DNA of 64,000 bases. Origin: JL08 sp963765555 (lineage in GTDB: Bacteria; Pseudomonadota; Alphaproteobacteria; Rhodobacterales; Rhodobacteraceae). Of this stretch, positions 45,213 to 53,950 are shown piece after piece (positions within the stretch are counted from its first letter, which is position 1; every line of letters begins with the position of its first letter). The stretch is taken from contig CAVXWX010000004.1 of NCBI GenBank assembly GCA_963765555.1, positions 310,001 to 374,000 on the forward strand. Reading direction: 5' to 3'. The notes under the pieces are model-generated. The model searched no databases, was not told where the DNA came from, and was given only the letters and a program-made list of their open reading frames with translations. Position numbers and translations under genes: made by a program.

Positions 45213-46315
45213 AAAAGCACGATGAACGGTTCATGGCGCTTGCCCTTTCACTGGGGCGGCGCGGGCAGGGTCGTGTGTGGCCCAATCCTGCTGTCGGCTG
45301 TGTGATTGTCAAAGACGGGCGCATTGTCGGGCGCGGATGGACGCAACCGGGCGGGCGCCCCCATGCGGAAACTGTTGCGCTGGGCCAAGCAGGTACGGCT
45401 GCGCGCGGTGCCGATGTTTACGTTACGCTGGAACCCTGCGCCCATACCGGGAAAACCCCGCCCTGCGCAGAGGCGTTGATTGCGGCTGGGGTCAAACGGG
45501 TGATCGCTACAGTGACCGATCCGGACCCGCGCGTGGCGGGGCGCGGGTTTGCGATGTTGAAGGACGCGGGCATCAAAGTTGAAACTGGCTGTCTTGCCGA
45601 CGCGGCGGCGCAGGATCACGCAGGGTTCATCCTTAAGACCGATCTGGATCGTCCGTTTGTCACGTTGAAGCTGGCCAACAGTTTTGACGGGCGCATCGCG
45701 ACAGCAACCGGCGAAAGCCAATGGATTACCGGACCGGATGCGCGCCGTTTGGTGCATGCGATGCGTGCCCGTCATGATGCTGTGCTGGTTGGCGCGGGTA
45801 CGGCGCGCAGTGATGATCCGTCGCTGACGGTGCGCGATCTTGGCATTGGGCATCACCCTGTTCGTGTGGTTGCTTCGCGCAGGCTGGATGTGCCGCTTAT
45901 GGGGCGGCTTGCACGTTCGGCCAAGGAAATTCCGCTGTGGATGTGCCACGGTCCGGATGCCGATCCCAATCTTGTATCGGCATGGCAGGGGCTTGGGGCG
46001 CACCTGTTTTGCTGTGCTGTGCGCGGGGCACAACTGGATACCGGGGATGTGTTGCGCCAGCTAGCCAAGGCGGGTTTGACGCGGGTGTTGTGTGAAGGCG
46101 GCAGCGCATTGTCGGCATCGTTGTTGGCCGCGGATCTGGTCGATGAACTGGTGGGCTTTACGGCGGGTTTGTCGATCGGGGCCGAAGGGCTGCCATCGGT
46201 CGGGGCGTTGGGGCTTTCTGCGCTGTCGGATGCGCCGCGTTTCAATCTGGTTGACGTGCGTGCCATTGGCGGTGATGTGATGCATTGCTGGGCGCGCGAC
46301 ACCACATCGCTTTAA
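45209..46315 (+). CDS. ribD: Bifunctional riboflavin deaminase/reductase RibD
   Basis: 368 aa from a GTG overlapping the nrdR stop (GTGA). The N-terminal deaminase domain has the zinc ligands PHAETVAL and PCAHTGKTPPC; the C-terminal reductase domain starts near 150 with TLKLANSFDGRIATATGESQ. It deaminates and then reduces the pyrimidine intermediate in riboflavin synthesis, using NADPH. Its stop overlaps by 4 bp the stop of the convergent KpsC-like gene. The next rib gene, ribE, is 4.7 kb away, after three capsule genes on the opposite strand. Confidence 0.94.
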   Translation: MKKHDERFMALALSLGRRGQGRVWPNPAVGCVIVKDGRIVGRGWTQPGGRPHAETVALGQAGTAARGADVYVTLEPCAHTGKTPPCAEALIAAGVKRVIATVTDPDPRVAGRGFAMLKDAGIKVETGCLADAAAQDHAGFILKTDLDRPFVTLKLANSFDGRIATATGESQWITGPDARRLVHAMRARHDAVLVGAGTARSDDPSLTVRDLGIGHHPVRVVASRRLDVPLMGRLARSAKEIPLWMCHGPDADPNLVSAWQGLGAHLFCCAVRGAQLDTGDVLRQLAKAGLTRVLCEGGSALSASLLAADLVDELVGFTAGLSIGAEGLPSVGALGLSALSDAPRFNLVDVRAIGGDVMHCWARDTTSL

Positions 46316-48339
46316 CGCCACCAGCGGGATTGGCTGGCAAACACACCTTGCAATTTTGACAGGGTGCGATTGAACGGACCATGTCGGGGCAGGGTGCCGC
46401 TTACCAGCCTTTCCACCACAACCTCGACGGGGCATGGCTGTTTCGTGACCGGATCAAAGTATCTGGGGTAATCGATCAGCGTCGCATGGACCAAAGTTTC
46501 CAAGGATACAGCCGTATTTCGCCGCGGCGGTATGGTGCCGCGATCTTCGGTCAGGCCCCAGCCCGCATAAAATGGCGCACCCATTGTCACAACCTTTTTG
46601 CCGCGCAAAAGGGCTTCGAAGCCCAAAAGCGATGTCATCGTCCAGACCTCATCGACGGCTGCAATCAATGTTGCGGGATCCCCCTGCGTTAGAACAAGAT
46701 CGGCAAAGGGGTGCGCATCAGTCTGGCCCGGGCGCAGACCCGCGGCTACATCGGGATGAGCCTTGTAGATAATCACCGCGTCAGGGTTAGCGTGTCGCAC
46801 AGCGCGCAACAGGTTTTCATTGGTGGATATGGCCCCTGTTCCCGCAAGGATCGAGGCATCATCTTCGACTTGTCCGGGCACCAGTATCCGGTGGCCCTGT
46901 GGCAATTCCGGCAGGGCAGCCTGCGGGTTGTATTTGCTAAGTCCATTGGCCACGATGCGGCTGATCAACGTCTTGGCCCGCTGCATCTGGTCTGGCCGCA
47001 AGGTGGCGCTTTCCATGATCAGTTGTTCCAGCCTGCTGGGCCGTGACGGATCATAATAAATGCCGATATCGTCCGTGATCAGTGACAGCGGCGGAACAAG
47101 AGCCGCCCCCAATCCTTGCGAGCGCAGGAAACCGTCTTCGACACGGGTGGCCCTTGCATGCGGTTCACCTGCTTTTCCGGCCCATACCATCCAGTTGCGG
47201 GATTGGGTCCGGGCCAAAGCGCGGGCTTTGTCGGGGTCGTTTTCGAATATGACCGCCTTGAACTGACCAAAGAAATTCTGGAACGTCTTGCGTTTCCAAA
47301 GCCGGGTTTCGCTGGCGATCCATCCCGCGCTGTCAGCATGCCACGCACGTGTTTGCGCCTGCAGCGTGGAAATGACGCGATCCAGATTGCACAGGCTATC
47401 GGTATACGGATCATACCAGCGTGGATAAAGGATCATGGCTGCGGCAAACAGTTGCGCGCGCGTCAGTTTGCGTGTGCGTCGCGGCACCGGATTTTCATCC
47501 TGTGTCAGGCCCCATCCCGCATAAAACGGCTGCCCGAAAACACGCGGCTTGTGGCCGGCAAAAATTGCATCAAATCCCATCTGCGACGAATAGGTGTAAA
47601 CACCAACCGCCCCGCCGAACAGGGCGGCAGGTGCAATGTTGTCGGTCACCACCTTGATGCGGTCATTTTCCTCTTCGGGGCCGAAATAACCGGCGCGGTA
47701 TCCGGCACCGGTTTCGGGATGGGACTTAATGATCACAGGCACGCCGGGATGTTCTTCTTGTGCAAAGACCAGCATTTCCAGAAATTCTGCGCGCCCCGCG
47801 TGTGTGGCCGTCACAGAGGCATCACCACGCGCCTGATCGACAACCAGAACATAACCGGGCTTTGGTGGGGGCAGGGTGGCATCAAACCCGCTGTATTTCG
47901 AAAGCCCGGCTTCGGTGATACGGGCCATTCCCGCACGTGCGGCATCCAGTAACGCGGTGTCATCCAGTGGGTGCGTCGCCAGAAGTTTTTCCAGATCGGA
48001 TGGTGTTGCAGGATCAAAATGCACGCCTGATGTGTCAAGCAGCAGGCCCAATGGCGGTTCGCCCCCGCGCCCCGGGGCAAGCGAACGAAGAAAGGCATCT
48101 TCGACCCGCAACAGCGGCACGTTGTGTTTTTGGGCAACGGCCTCGCCGCGATGTGCTGTCGGGCTTTTCCCCCAGACACCTATGAGATCATCAGAAGTTG
48201 GGCGCCCCAGACGGATATCAAACCCCGATAGCTGCAGAATGCGCCGAACGCGGCGTTGCCACAGAAAACCGCCGTTGTAAACAAAAAGCCGCCGGGAGGT
48301 TGGCCCCCCGGCGGCTGTATCCCCTGACGGGTTTTGCAT
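46312..48339 (-). CDS. kpsC: KpsC-like capsule polysaccharide Kdo-transferase
   Basis: About 675 aa from the ATG at 48339, which lies one base after the stop of the KpsD-like gene. Two homologous halves are seen, each with GxGxxPPLxLLxD-type blocks (RGGEPPLGLLLDTSGVHFD and ALVPPLSLITDDIGIYYDP) and a later YAGWGLT. This is the duplicated layout of KpsC, which adds beta-linked Kdo to phosphatidylglycerol as the primer of group 2 capsules. A terminator hairpin lies inside codons 7-20, before the RRLFVYNGGFL at which most KpsC proteins start; no start codon lies after it. The gene ends in a 4-bp overlap with ribD. Confidence 0.88.
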   Translation of the reverse strand: MQNPSGDTAAGGPTSRRLFVYNGGFLWQRRVRRILQLSGFDIRLGRPTSDDLIGVWGKSPTAHRGEAVAQKHNVPLLRVEDAFLRSLAPGRGGEPPLGLLLDTSGVHFDPATPSDLEKLLATHPLDDTALLDAARAGMARITEAGLSKYSGFDATLPPPKPGYVLVVDQARGDASVTATHAGRAEFLEMLVFAQEEHPGVPVIIKSHPETGAGYRAGYFGPEEENDRIKVVTDNIAPAALFGGAVGVYTYSSQMGFDAIFAGHKPRVFGQPFYAGWGLTQDENPVPRRTRKLTRAQLFAAAMILYPRWYDPYTDSLCNLDRVISTLQAQTRAWHADSAGWIASETRLWKRKTFQNFFGQFKAVIFENDPDKARALARTQSRNWMVWAGKAGEPHARATRVEDGFLRSQGLGAALVPPLSLITDDIGIYYDPSRPSRLEQLIMESATLRPDQMQRAKTLISRIVANGLSKYNPQAALPELPQGHRILVPGQVEDDASILAGTGAISTNENLLRAVRHANPDAVIIYKAHPDVAAGLRPGQTDAHPFADLVLTQGDPATLIAAVDEVWTMTSLLGFEALLRGKKVVTMGAPFYAGWGLTEDRGTIPPRRNTAVSLETLVHATLIDYPRYFDPVTKQPCPVEVVVERLVSGTLPRHGPFNRTLSKLQGVFASQSRWWR
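48281..48316 (-). terminator. Intrinsic terminator/attenuator between KpsD-like and KpsC-like genes
   Basis: On the minus strand, AGCCGCCGGGGGG (48316 to 48304) pairs with CCTCCCGGCGGCT (48299 to 48287), 13 bp with one G-U wobble and a 4-nt loop, followed by TTTTTGTTT. It has the full form of a strong intrinsic terminator but sits within the first 20 codons of the KpsC-like frame, so kpsC expression may depend on ribosomes passing through it. Confidence 0.8.
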
Positions 48340-48340
48340 A

Positions 48341-49471
48341 TCAGTTTGTGAACGCCGCCAGAGCACTTACCGTGGTCAGTGAGCTGGTGAAGGACGAAAT
48401 CGTTTTGTCCCACTGCGTGAACGGTGCTTCGGTAACGTACACAGTGTCACCATCGCGGATCAGGAAATCACGCGCCACGAACATGCCGTTGGGCTGCGTC
48501 AGATCAAGCACGTAAATCATGCGCTGTGCGCCCACCAGATCATCGCGTCCCAACAACGGGCCGACGACTTCGGCGGGTTCGTTGCGGAACACGAAAACAC
48601 CGGTCGGATCAGCGGTTGCCGAAGACAATCCACCGACCTGTGCAATCGCTTCAATGGCCGACAGGTTCTGGCTTTTAAACGCGACCTTGTTTTGCGTGCC
48701 GGTTGCGCCGACAGCGGTGTAGGAACGTGTGTCTTCCTCAACCAGGATACGGTCACCGGGGCGCAAAGCAATGTCCAGTTCGGGGAAATTATAGAGATCT
48801 TGGAACCACACCTTGCCGCTGGCGCCGCCGCGTGTGACCGTGATTTCGGCGATTTCCGGTTGAATGGTCACGCCGCCTGCACGGGCCAACATGGTGGACA
48901 ATGTGCGTGTCGGGCGTTCAATTGCATAAACACCCTGAGCGCCGACAGAGCCAATGAGCGACACTGTCGAGCCATCACCGGCAAGGCGACGCACCTGAAC
49001 CTGCGGGTCGGGCGTCTGGTCTTCCAGTTTTTCGGTAATGATGCGGCGGATGGCTTCGGGGCTGTTGCCTGCGGCCCGAATGCGCCCGGCGTAGGGCACA
49101 AAAATAAAGCCGTCGCCATCAACCTGTACTTCTTCCAGAAGGGTCGCGTTCTGGGCTTCGCCGGCCAATAGGCCGTCATCGACGTTTTCCCAGATCGTGA
49201 GGCCCAAAGTGTCACCGGCCGAGATTGTATCAGAGCCCAGAACGCCTGCATTTTTAAAGGTATCGGAGAATCCCAGCGCCGGAACAACAGATGTTGCCCG
49301 TGTCACGCGATCATTCACCTCGATAACAAACGCATCGCCTTCTTGCTGAACAGAGCCGGAGAAAATTTGTTTTTTGCTAGGTCCTACTTGCGGCAACCCA
49401 CACGAACTAAGCACGGCCACAGCCGTAAAAATGGCAATGGGGCGCACCCATTGAATAGCAAAAGGTTTCAC
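48341..49471 (-). CDS. Polysaccharide export lipoprotein (Wza/KpsD-type OPX)
   Basis: 376 aa. The signal peptide ends in a lipobox LSSCG. A polysaccharide-export N-terminal (PF02563-like) domain, SAGDTLGLTIWENVDDGLL, comes near residue 82, followed by two SLBB domains, the first with GSVGAQGVYAIERPTRTL and the second with ALRPGDRILVEEDTRSY. OPX proteins form the outer-membrane channel for capsule export. It is followed one base later by the KpsC-like gene; the KpsS-like gene is upstream, about 116 bp away, on the same strand. No ABC transporter (KpsM/T) is visible here. Confidence 0.9.
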   Translation of the reverse strand: MKPFAIQWVRPIAIFTAVAVLSSCGLPQVGPSKKQIFSGSVQQEGDAFVIEVNDRVTRATSVVPALGFSDTFKNAGVLGSDTISAGDTLGLTIWENVDDGLLAGEAQNATLLEEVQVDGDGFIFVPYAGRIRAAGNSPEAIRRIITEKLEDQTPDPQVQVRRLAGDGSTVSLIGSVGAQGVYAIERPTRTLSTMLARAGGVTIQPEIAEITVTRGGASGKVWFQDLYNFPELDIALRPGDRILVEEDTRSYTAVGATGTQNKVAFKSQNLSAIEAIAQVGGLSSATADPTGVFVFRNEPAEVVGPLLGRDDLVGAQRMIYVLDLTQPNGMFVARDFLIRDGDTVYVTEAPFTQWDKTISSFTSSLTTVSALAAFTN

Positions 49472-49587
49472 TGCTCGGTCTCCTCGACCTGATTTATTCT
49501 GCCTCAGTGTTCGCCAACTTTGCGTGACGTATTTGCGGTAAGCTACGGGATTCCGGAATTAAAATCTACTGTCCGCTGTGTTCCGGC

Positions 49588-50880
49588 TTAGCCGATGACC
49601 TTGAACTGTTGCCTTGGGGCCGCGGTTCCGGTGGCGAGCGCGTCATAGGGATCCCGCTCTTGCAGGACCATATCTACCACATGTCGTAGTAATTGGCGCC
49701 GCCCCCGCGAGGAGTAGAAGCCGCCGGCAATTTGACTGGTTTCCAGAAGATAGCGCCGATAATCGCGATATGCCGCTGTATCCGGGCGGGTGGGAGCCGC
49801 AAAAAACGCACAAAGCGGTTGATCTGATACAAATTCCGGCTTGGCATAAACCGCATCGCCAAACACTTTGAGAGGAATTCCACGCCACAAAACCTGCTGC
49901 GCCGACGTTGAATTGACCGTCACGGCGCTGCGCGCATCATCCAGAAGACGGGCCAGTTTCCCGCCGCCGATGAAATGTACCCGATTGCTGATGCCATATT
50001 CGCGCGCAAGCCGCCGGATTTCGCGACGCAAAGGGACGCGCCCGTCTTCCAGTGGATGCGCCTTGAAAACCAGGTGGTGGTGTTGCGGGGCACCTTTGGC
50101 AAATCCTCGAACCACTTCGGTCAGAAACTGGGTCATCGACGAAAAGCGCGAGTGTTTCTGAAAACTGGCATCATGGGCCAGTTGCAACAGGGCGACATGA
50201 TAGGGAAATCCACCGCGCCGTACCCTTCGGGTGGCAATACGTCTTTCAATGGATTGCGCCGGCATCCGGATCAGGCGTTTAAGGTAGAGAATGAATTCGC
50301 GATAAACCGAGATATCTCTGTGCGGTTGGAAGTTTTTGTAGCCCGCGTTCAAAAACAGAACAAAGGCATGGTAAAGAGCGCCATAAAAGACGTGCTGGCG
50401 TGTATCGCCCCAATGTCCCGGTGGCAGCGGCGCGTCGGTATCCGATCGTGCCAATACCGATTGCATATCCTTGATCGACATAGTCATCAGCCGTGAATGG
50501 CCATTGCTGCCATTGCGTTCATAGCTGACCCAATAGGGGCGCATGTACCCTTCTTCGAACACGTGAATCCGCAATCCAAGATATTGGGCGCGTGTCACCG
50601 CATCTGCATGCACCCGCCGCGTATCACCGTAAAGAACGATGTCGGTCACGCCTTTTTCCGCCACAAGAGTGTCAAAGGCATCGGCCCAACCGTCTTGTGG
50701 ATCGCGAAACGCGACATAGCTGGCCTTGTGTGACCAGAACGCCCGATCGCCCGCGTTGAACCCGACACGCCACACCTGCGCACCCGCCTTGCGCAACATG
50801 GTGCCCAGACGATCAAAAAACGGGCCATGCGGGCCCTGCAAAAACAGAAAAACCTTTTGGTTCGGTGCGGTTTTCATCAT
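49588..50880 (-). CDS. kpsS: KpsS-like capsule polysaccharide biosynthesis protein
   Basis: About 430 aa from the ATG at 50880, which is the start that places FLFLQGPHGPFFDRLG at the N-terminus, as in KpsS; the frame continues farther upstream but would overlap ribE's region. Shared family blocks are FNAGDRAFW, FEEGYMRPYWV and HPLEDGR. KpsS adds the first Kdo to the lipid anchor of group 2 capsules, before KpsC extends the linker. It is the first gene of the three capsule genes on the minus strand. Its RBS is weak. Confidence 0.87.
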   Translation of the reverse strand: MMKTAPNQKVFLFLQGPHGPFFDRLGTMLRKAGAQVWRVGFNAGDRAFWSHKASYVAFRDPQDGWADAFDTLVAEKGVTDIVLYGDTRRVHADAVTRAQYLGLRIHVFEEGYMRPYWVSYERNGSNGHSRLMTMSIKDMQSVLARSDTDAPLPPGHWGDTRQHVFYGALYHAFVLFLNAGYKNFQPHRDISVYREFILYLKRLIRMPAQSIERRIATRRVRRGGFPYHVALLQLAHDASFQKHSRFSSMTQFLTEVVRGFAKGAPQHHHLVFKAHPLEDGRVPLRREIRRLAREYGISNRVHFIGGGKLARLLDDARSAVTVNSTSAQQVLWRGIPLKVFGDAVYAKPEFVSDQPLCAFFAAPTRPDTAAYRDYRRYLLETSQIAGGFYSSRGRRQLLRHVVDMVLQERDPYDALATGTAAPRQQFKVIG

Positions 50881-51036
50881 TTTTTTCTTATACTTGCTGC
50901 GAAAAGGTAATGCTAGGACCGGCCTGTTTTTCCAGGCAAATGCCGTTTCAGGCGATGCGCGCGGGTGACACTGCGCCCCTTGCCAGCGTGGCGTCGGGCC
51001 GCTACCTCGGAACGGAACAGACAAAAGGTGTGTCGC

Positions 51037-51630
51037 ATGTTTACAGGCATCATTACAGATATCGGCGTTCTGACAGAACTGGACCAACGCGGTGATTTGC
51101 GCGCGCGGATCAGGACGGGATATGACACCGACAAAATCGATATGGGCGCTTCGATTGCATGTGACGGGGTGTGCCTGACTGTGGTTGGTCTGGGGTCCGA
51201 CTGGTTCGATGTGGATATCAGCCGCGAAACGGTCGACAAGACCAATATCGGGCGTAACCGCTGGGCTGTCGGGCGGCGGATCAATCTTGAACGGGCGCTG
51301 CGGGTCGGGGATGAGCTGGGCGGACATATCGTATCGGGCCATGTCGACGGCGTGGCCGAAATTATCGCCATTGCCGACGAAGGCGATAGCACGCGTGTGA
51401 CGCTGCGCGCACCCGCTGAACTGGCGCGCTTTATTGCGCCAAAAGGGTCTGTGGCGCTGAACGGAACGTCGCTGACGGTAAACGAGGTGAACGGCGCGGA
51501 ATTCGGGATCAATTTTATCCCCCACACCAAAGAGGTGACGACATGGGGCGATATGAGCGTCGGTGATGCCGTCAACCTCGAGATTGATACGCTGGCGCGC
51601 TATGTCGCGCGGTTGGCCGAAGCGGGCTGA
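51037..51630 (+). CDS. ribE: Riboflavin synthase alpha chain
   Basis: 197 aa from the ATG at 51037, matching the family start MFTGIITDIG. It has two lumazine-binding repeats, with the motif GVCLTV in the first (SIACDGVCLTVVG) and SLTVNEV in the second (LNGTSLTVNEV). It makes riboflavin from two 6,7-dimethyl-8-ribityllumazine molecules. It lies within the rib series but is cut off from ribD by capsule genes and from ribB by a gene on the minus strand that it directly abuts (stop to stop with no spacing). Confidence 0.94.
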   Translation: MFTGIITDIGVLTELDQRGDLRARIRTGYDTDKIDMGASIACDGVCLTVVGLGSDWFDVDISRETVDKTNIGRNRWAVGRRINLERALRVGDELGGHIVSGHVDGVAEIIAIADEGDSTRVTLRAPAELARFIAPKGSVALNGTSLTVNEVNGAEFGINFIPHTKEVTTWGDMSVGDAVNLEIDTLARYVARLAEAG

Positions 51631-52692
51631 TCACGCGCCCCAGATATCGCCGATTTTATATCCGTTCGGAAACGGATCTGTCGGGTCCAGCATCATCTGC
51701 GACGTGCCATAAATCCAGCCTTGCCCTGAAAGCGATGGAATGATTGCCGGGTAATCGCCGACGCGCGTTGTGTCTTCGATCCGTCCGGTAAAGGTGGTGC
51801 CCATCGGGCCGGCATTTACATAGTCTTGCCCGACAGATAGCTGCCCGCGCGCGTGCAGCACCGCCATTTTTGCACAAGTGCCGGTGCCACAGGGAGACCG
51901 ATCAAGAACACCGGTTAGCGCAGTGGGTCGGCTGGCGTCAAACGTTCCGGTGGACACGGTCACCGCCCCCAGCCCGTCAAAAGCGGAACCGGGCGGGGGT
52001 GGTGCCGTCAACTGGCCTATGGTGGGGCCGGTTATTTCCTTGTTTTCAGGGTGAATAACCGGTAACTGCTCGGCTGCTGCGGCGCGCATGGCTTCTGTTG
52101 CACGCACCATATCGGCACCGGTATCTGGCCGGACTTCAAGGCCGAACTGCGCCGCATCGGCGATCACGTAAAACATGCCGCCCCACGCGATGTCGACACG
52201 GATGTCGCCATATCCCGACACCTGAATGATGCGGTCCAGATGCATGGCAAATGCGGGCACGTTGCGAAACGTGACACGGGTGACCTTGCCGTTGCGGCAC
52301 TCGGCGCGCACACGTATCAGACCGGCGGGTGCTTCCAGCACCAGTTCGGTCACGGGTTCTGTCATTTTCACGATGCCGGTTTCCAGCAAGACGGTGGTCA
52401 CGCAGATCGTATTGCTGCCCGACATCGGCGGATATTCTGTCTGTTCCATGATGATGAAACCGGCGTCTGCCTCCGGATGGCAGGGGGGCACGATCACATT
52501 GCAGCACAGCGCCGGGTAACCGCGCGGTTCACGCAACATCAGCAGGCGGATGTCATCGGCGTTTTGTTGCATCCACTGCATGCGTTCAAACACGCTGGCA
52601 CCGGGCATATGCGGCATCCCGCCGGTTATGACGCGGCCGGGTTCGCCTTCGGCATGCGCCTCGACCACGCTGATCATCCGTGAAACTTGCAT
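51631..52692 (-). CDS. Proline racemase family protein (hydroxyproline epimerase-like)
   Basis: 353 aa from the ATG at 52692. The two active-site segments of the family are PPMSGSNTIC (near residue 90) and RSPCGTGTCA (near 267). The first catalytic residue is thus Ser rather than Cys, and the second is Cys. Ser/Cys pairs are known in some hydroxyproline 2-epimerases; Cys/Thr pairs mark dehydratases. It could interconvert 4-hydroxyproline epimers in hydroxyproline catabolism. No other hydroxyproline genes are nearby. It abuts the ribE stop and diverges from ribB with 136 bp between starts. Confidence 0.85.
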   Translation of the reverse strand: MQVSRMISVVEAHAEGEPGRVITGGMPHMPGASVFERMQWMQQNADDIRLLMLREPRGYPALCCNVIVPPCHPEADAGFIIMEQTEYPPMSGSNTICVTTVLLETGIVKMTEPVTELVLEAPAGLIRVRAECRNGKVTRVTFRNVPAFAMHLDRIIQVSGYGDIRVDIAWGGMFYVIADAAQFGLEVRPDTGADMVRATEAMRAAAAEQLPVIHPENKEITGPTIGQLTAPPPPGSAFDGLGAVTVSTGTFDASRPTALTGVLDRSPCGTGTCAKMAVLHARGQLSVGQDYVNAGPMGTTFTGRIEDTTRVGDYPAIIPSLSGQGWIYGTSQMMLDPTDPFPNGYKIGDIWGA

Positions 52693-52828
52693 ATTCGGCT
52701 CCTGTCCCGGCTGATGCAGGCTAATGCGCGGTTTCCTGCAGCGTCCAGCCTGAATTTTGGGGGGCTTGCTCTGGCATTTGCGCGCCTGCTGGTCTATCTG
52801 CGCGGTATCTGCTGCGAAGGTAACTGCC

Positions 52829-53950
52829 ATGAGTTTCGAAACACCCGGACCTGTTGAATCCAATCTGGCCGCCCATATTTCACCGATCGAAGAGATCATC
52901 GAAGATGCGCGTGCGGGGCGGATGTTCATTCTGGTTGATCACGAAGACCGCGAAAACGAAGGCGATCTGGTCATTCCGGCAGATGCCGCCGATGCGGATG
53001 CGATCAATTTCATGGCCAATTACGGGCGTGGACTGATCTGTCTTACCTTGCCCGCTGACCGGATCGAGGCGCTGCGCCTGCCGATGATGGCAACGCATAA
53101 TTCATCGCGCCATGAAACCGCCTTTACCGTGTCGATCGAGGCGCGCGAAGGCGTCAGCACCGGCATTTCGGCGCAGGATCGCGCGCGCACGGTGGCTGTT
53201 GCAATCAATCCGGCATCCACCAGCGCCGATATTGCCACGCCCGGGCATGTGTTTCCGCTGCGCGCGCGCCGTGGCGGTGTTTTGGTGCGGGCCGGACATA
53301 CCGAAGCCGCCTGTGATGTGTCGCGACTGGCGGGGCGCAATCCGTCCGGCGTGATCTGCGAGATTATGAATGCGGATGGCACAATGGCGCGTCTGCCTGA
53401 TCTGGTGGACGTGGCGAAAACCCACGGTCTGAAAATCGGCACGATCAGCGATCTGATCGCGTACCGGCGCCGCTATGACAATCTGGTGGTGGAAACCGCC
53501 CAGCATGACGTGGTGTCCGAATATGGCGGTGCGTGGAAAATGCGCCTGTTTACCGATCAAACCCACGGGATCGAACATGTGGTTCTGACCAAAGGTGACA
53601 TTACGACGCCGGAACCCGTTCTGGTCCGTACCCATGCGTTGCACGAAGCGGCGGATGTGCTGGGTCTGGGCCCGAAACCCGCTGTGGAACTGCCGCGCGC
53701 GATGGAGATTATTGCCAAGGAAGGGCGCGGCGCGGTCTGCCTGTTTCGCGAACCGCGCAAGGCCTTGTATACGCAGGAAGAAGATGGCCCGCGCACCATC
53801 AAACAAACCGGTCTGGGGGCGCAAATCCTGTCCAAGATGGGCCTGCACGAACTGATCCTGCTGACGGATTCACCGATGACCCGCTATGTCGGGCTGGATG
53901 CCTACGGTTTGCGCATCACCGGCACCCGTCCGATATTGAAGGAGGCATGA
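52829..53950 (+). CDS. ribB: RibBX: DHBP synthase with degenerate GTP cyclohydrolase II domain
   Basis: 373 aa from the ATG at 52829. The N-terminal ~210 residues are a full 3,4-dihydroxy-2-butanone 4-phosphate synthase, with MFILVDHEDRENEGDLVIPA, the HNSSRHETAF-like THNSSRHETAF region and the RAGHTEAACD segment. The C-terminal domain is of RibA type but lacks the zinc-binding Cys set (CxxxxxxxxxxCxC): the matching part reads VRTHALHEAADVLGLG. Such proteins, called RibBX, are known to lack cyclohydrolase activity. A separate GTP cyclohydrolase II must therefore exist elsewhere. It directly precedes ribH, with no gap. Confidence 0.9.
   Translation: MSFETPGPVESNLAAHISPIEEIIEDARAGRMFILVDHEDRENEGDLVIPADAADADAINFMANYGRGLICLTLPADRIEALRLPMMATHNSSRHETAFTVSIEAREGVSTGISAQDRARTVAVAINPASTSADIATPGHVFPLRARRGGVLVRAGHTEAACDVSRLAGRNPSGVICEIMNADGTMARLPDLVDVAKTHGLKIGTISDLIAYRRRYDNLVVETAQHDVVSEYGGAWKMRLFTDQTHGIEHVVLTKGDITTPEPVLVRTHALHEAADVLGLGPKPAVELPRAMEIIAKEGRGAVCLFREPRKALYTQEEDGPRTIKQTGLGAQILSKMGLHELILLTDSPMTRYVGLDAYGLRITGTRPILKEA

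Noticed and set aside
50881..51036. FMN riboswitch upstream of ribE
   Set aside because: The region is short and lacks the conserved FMN aptamer segments such as AGGAUAUGGC; nothing similar is seen upstream of ribD or ribB either.
49588..51525. A longer KpsS-like protein beginning at 51525
   Set aside because: The extra N-terminal part is antisense to ribE and has no family similarity; the family start fits 50880.
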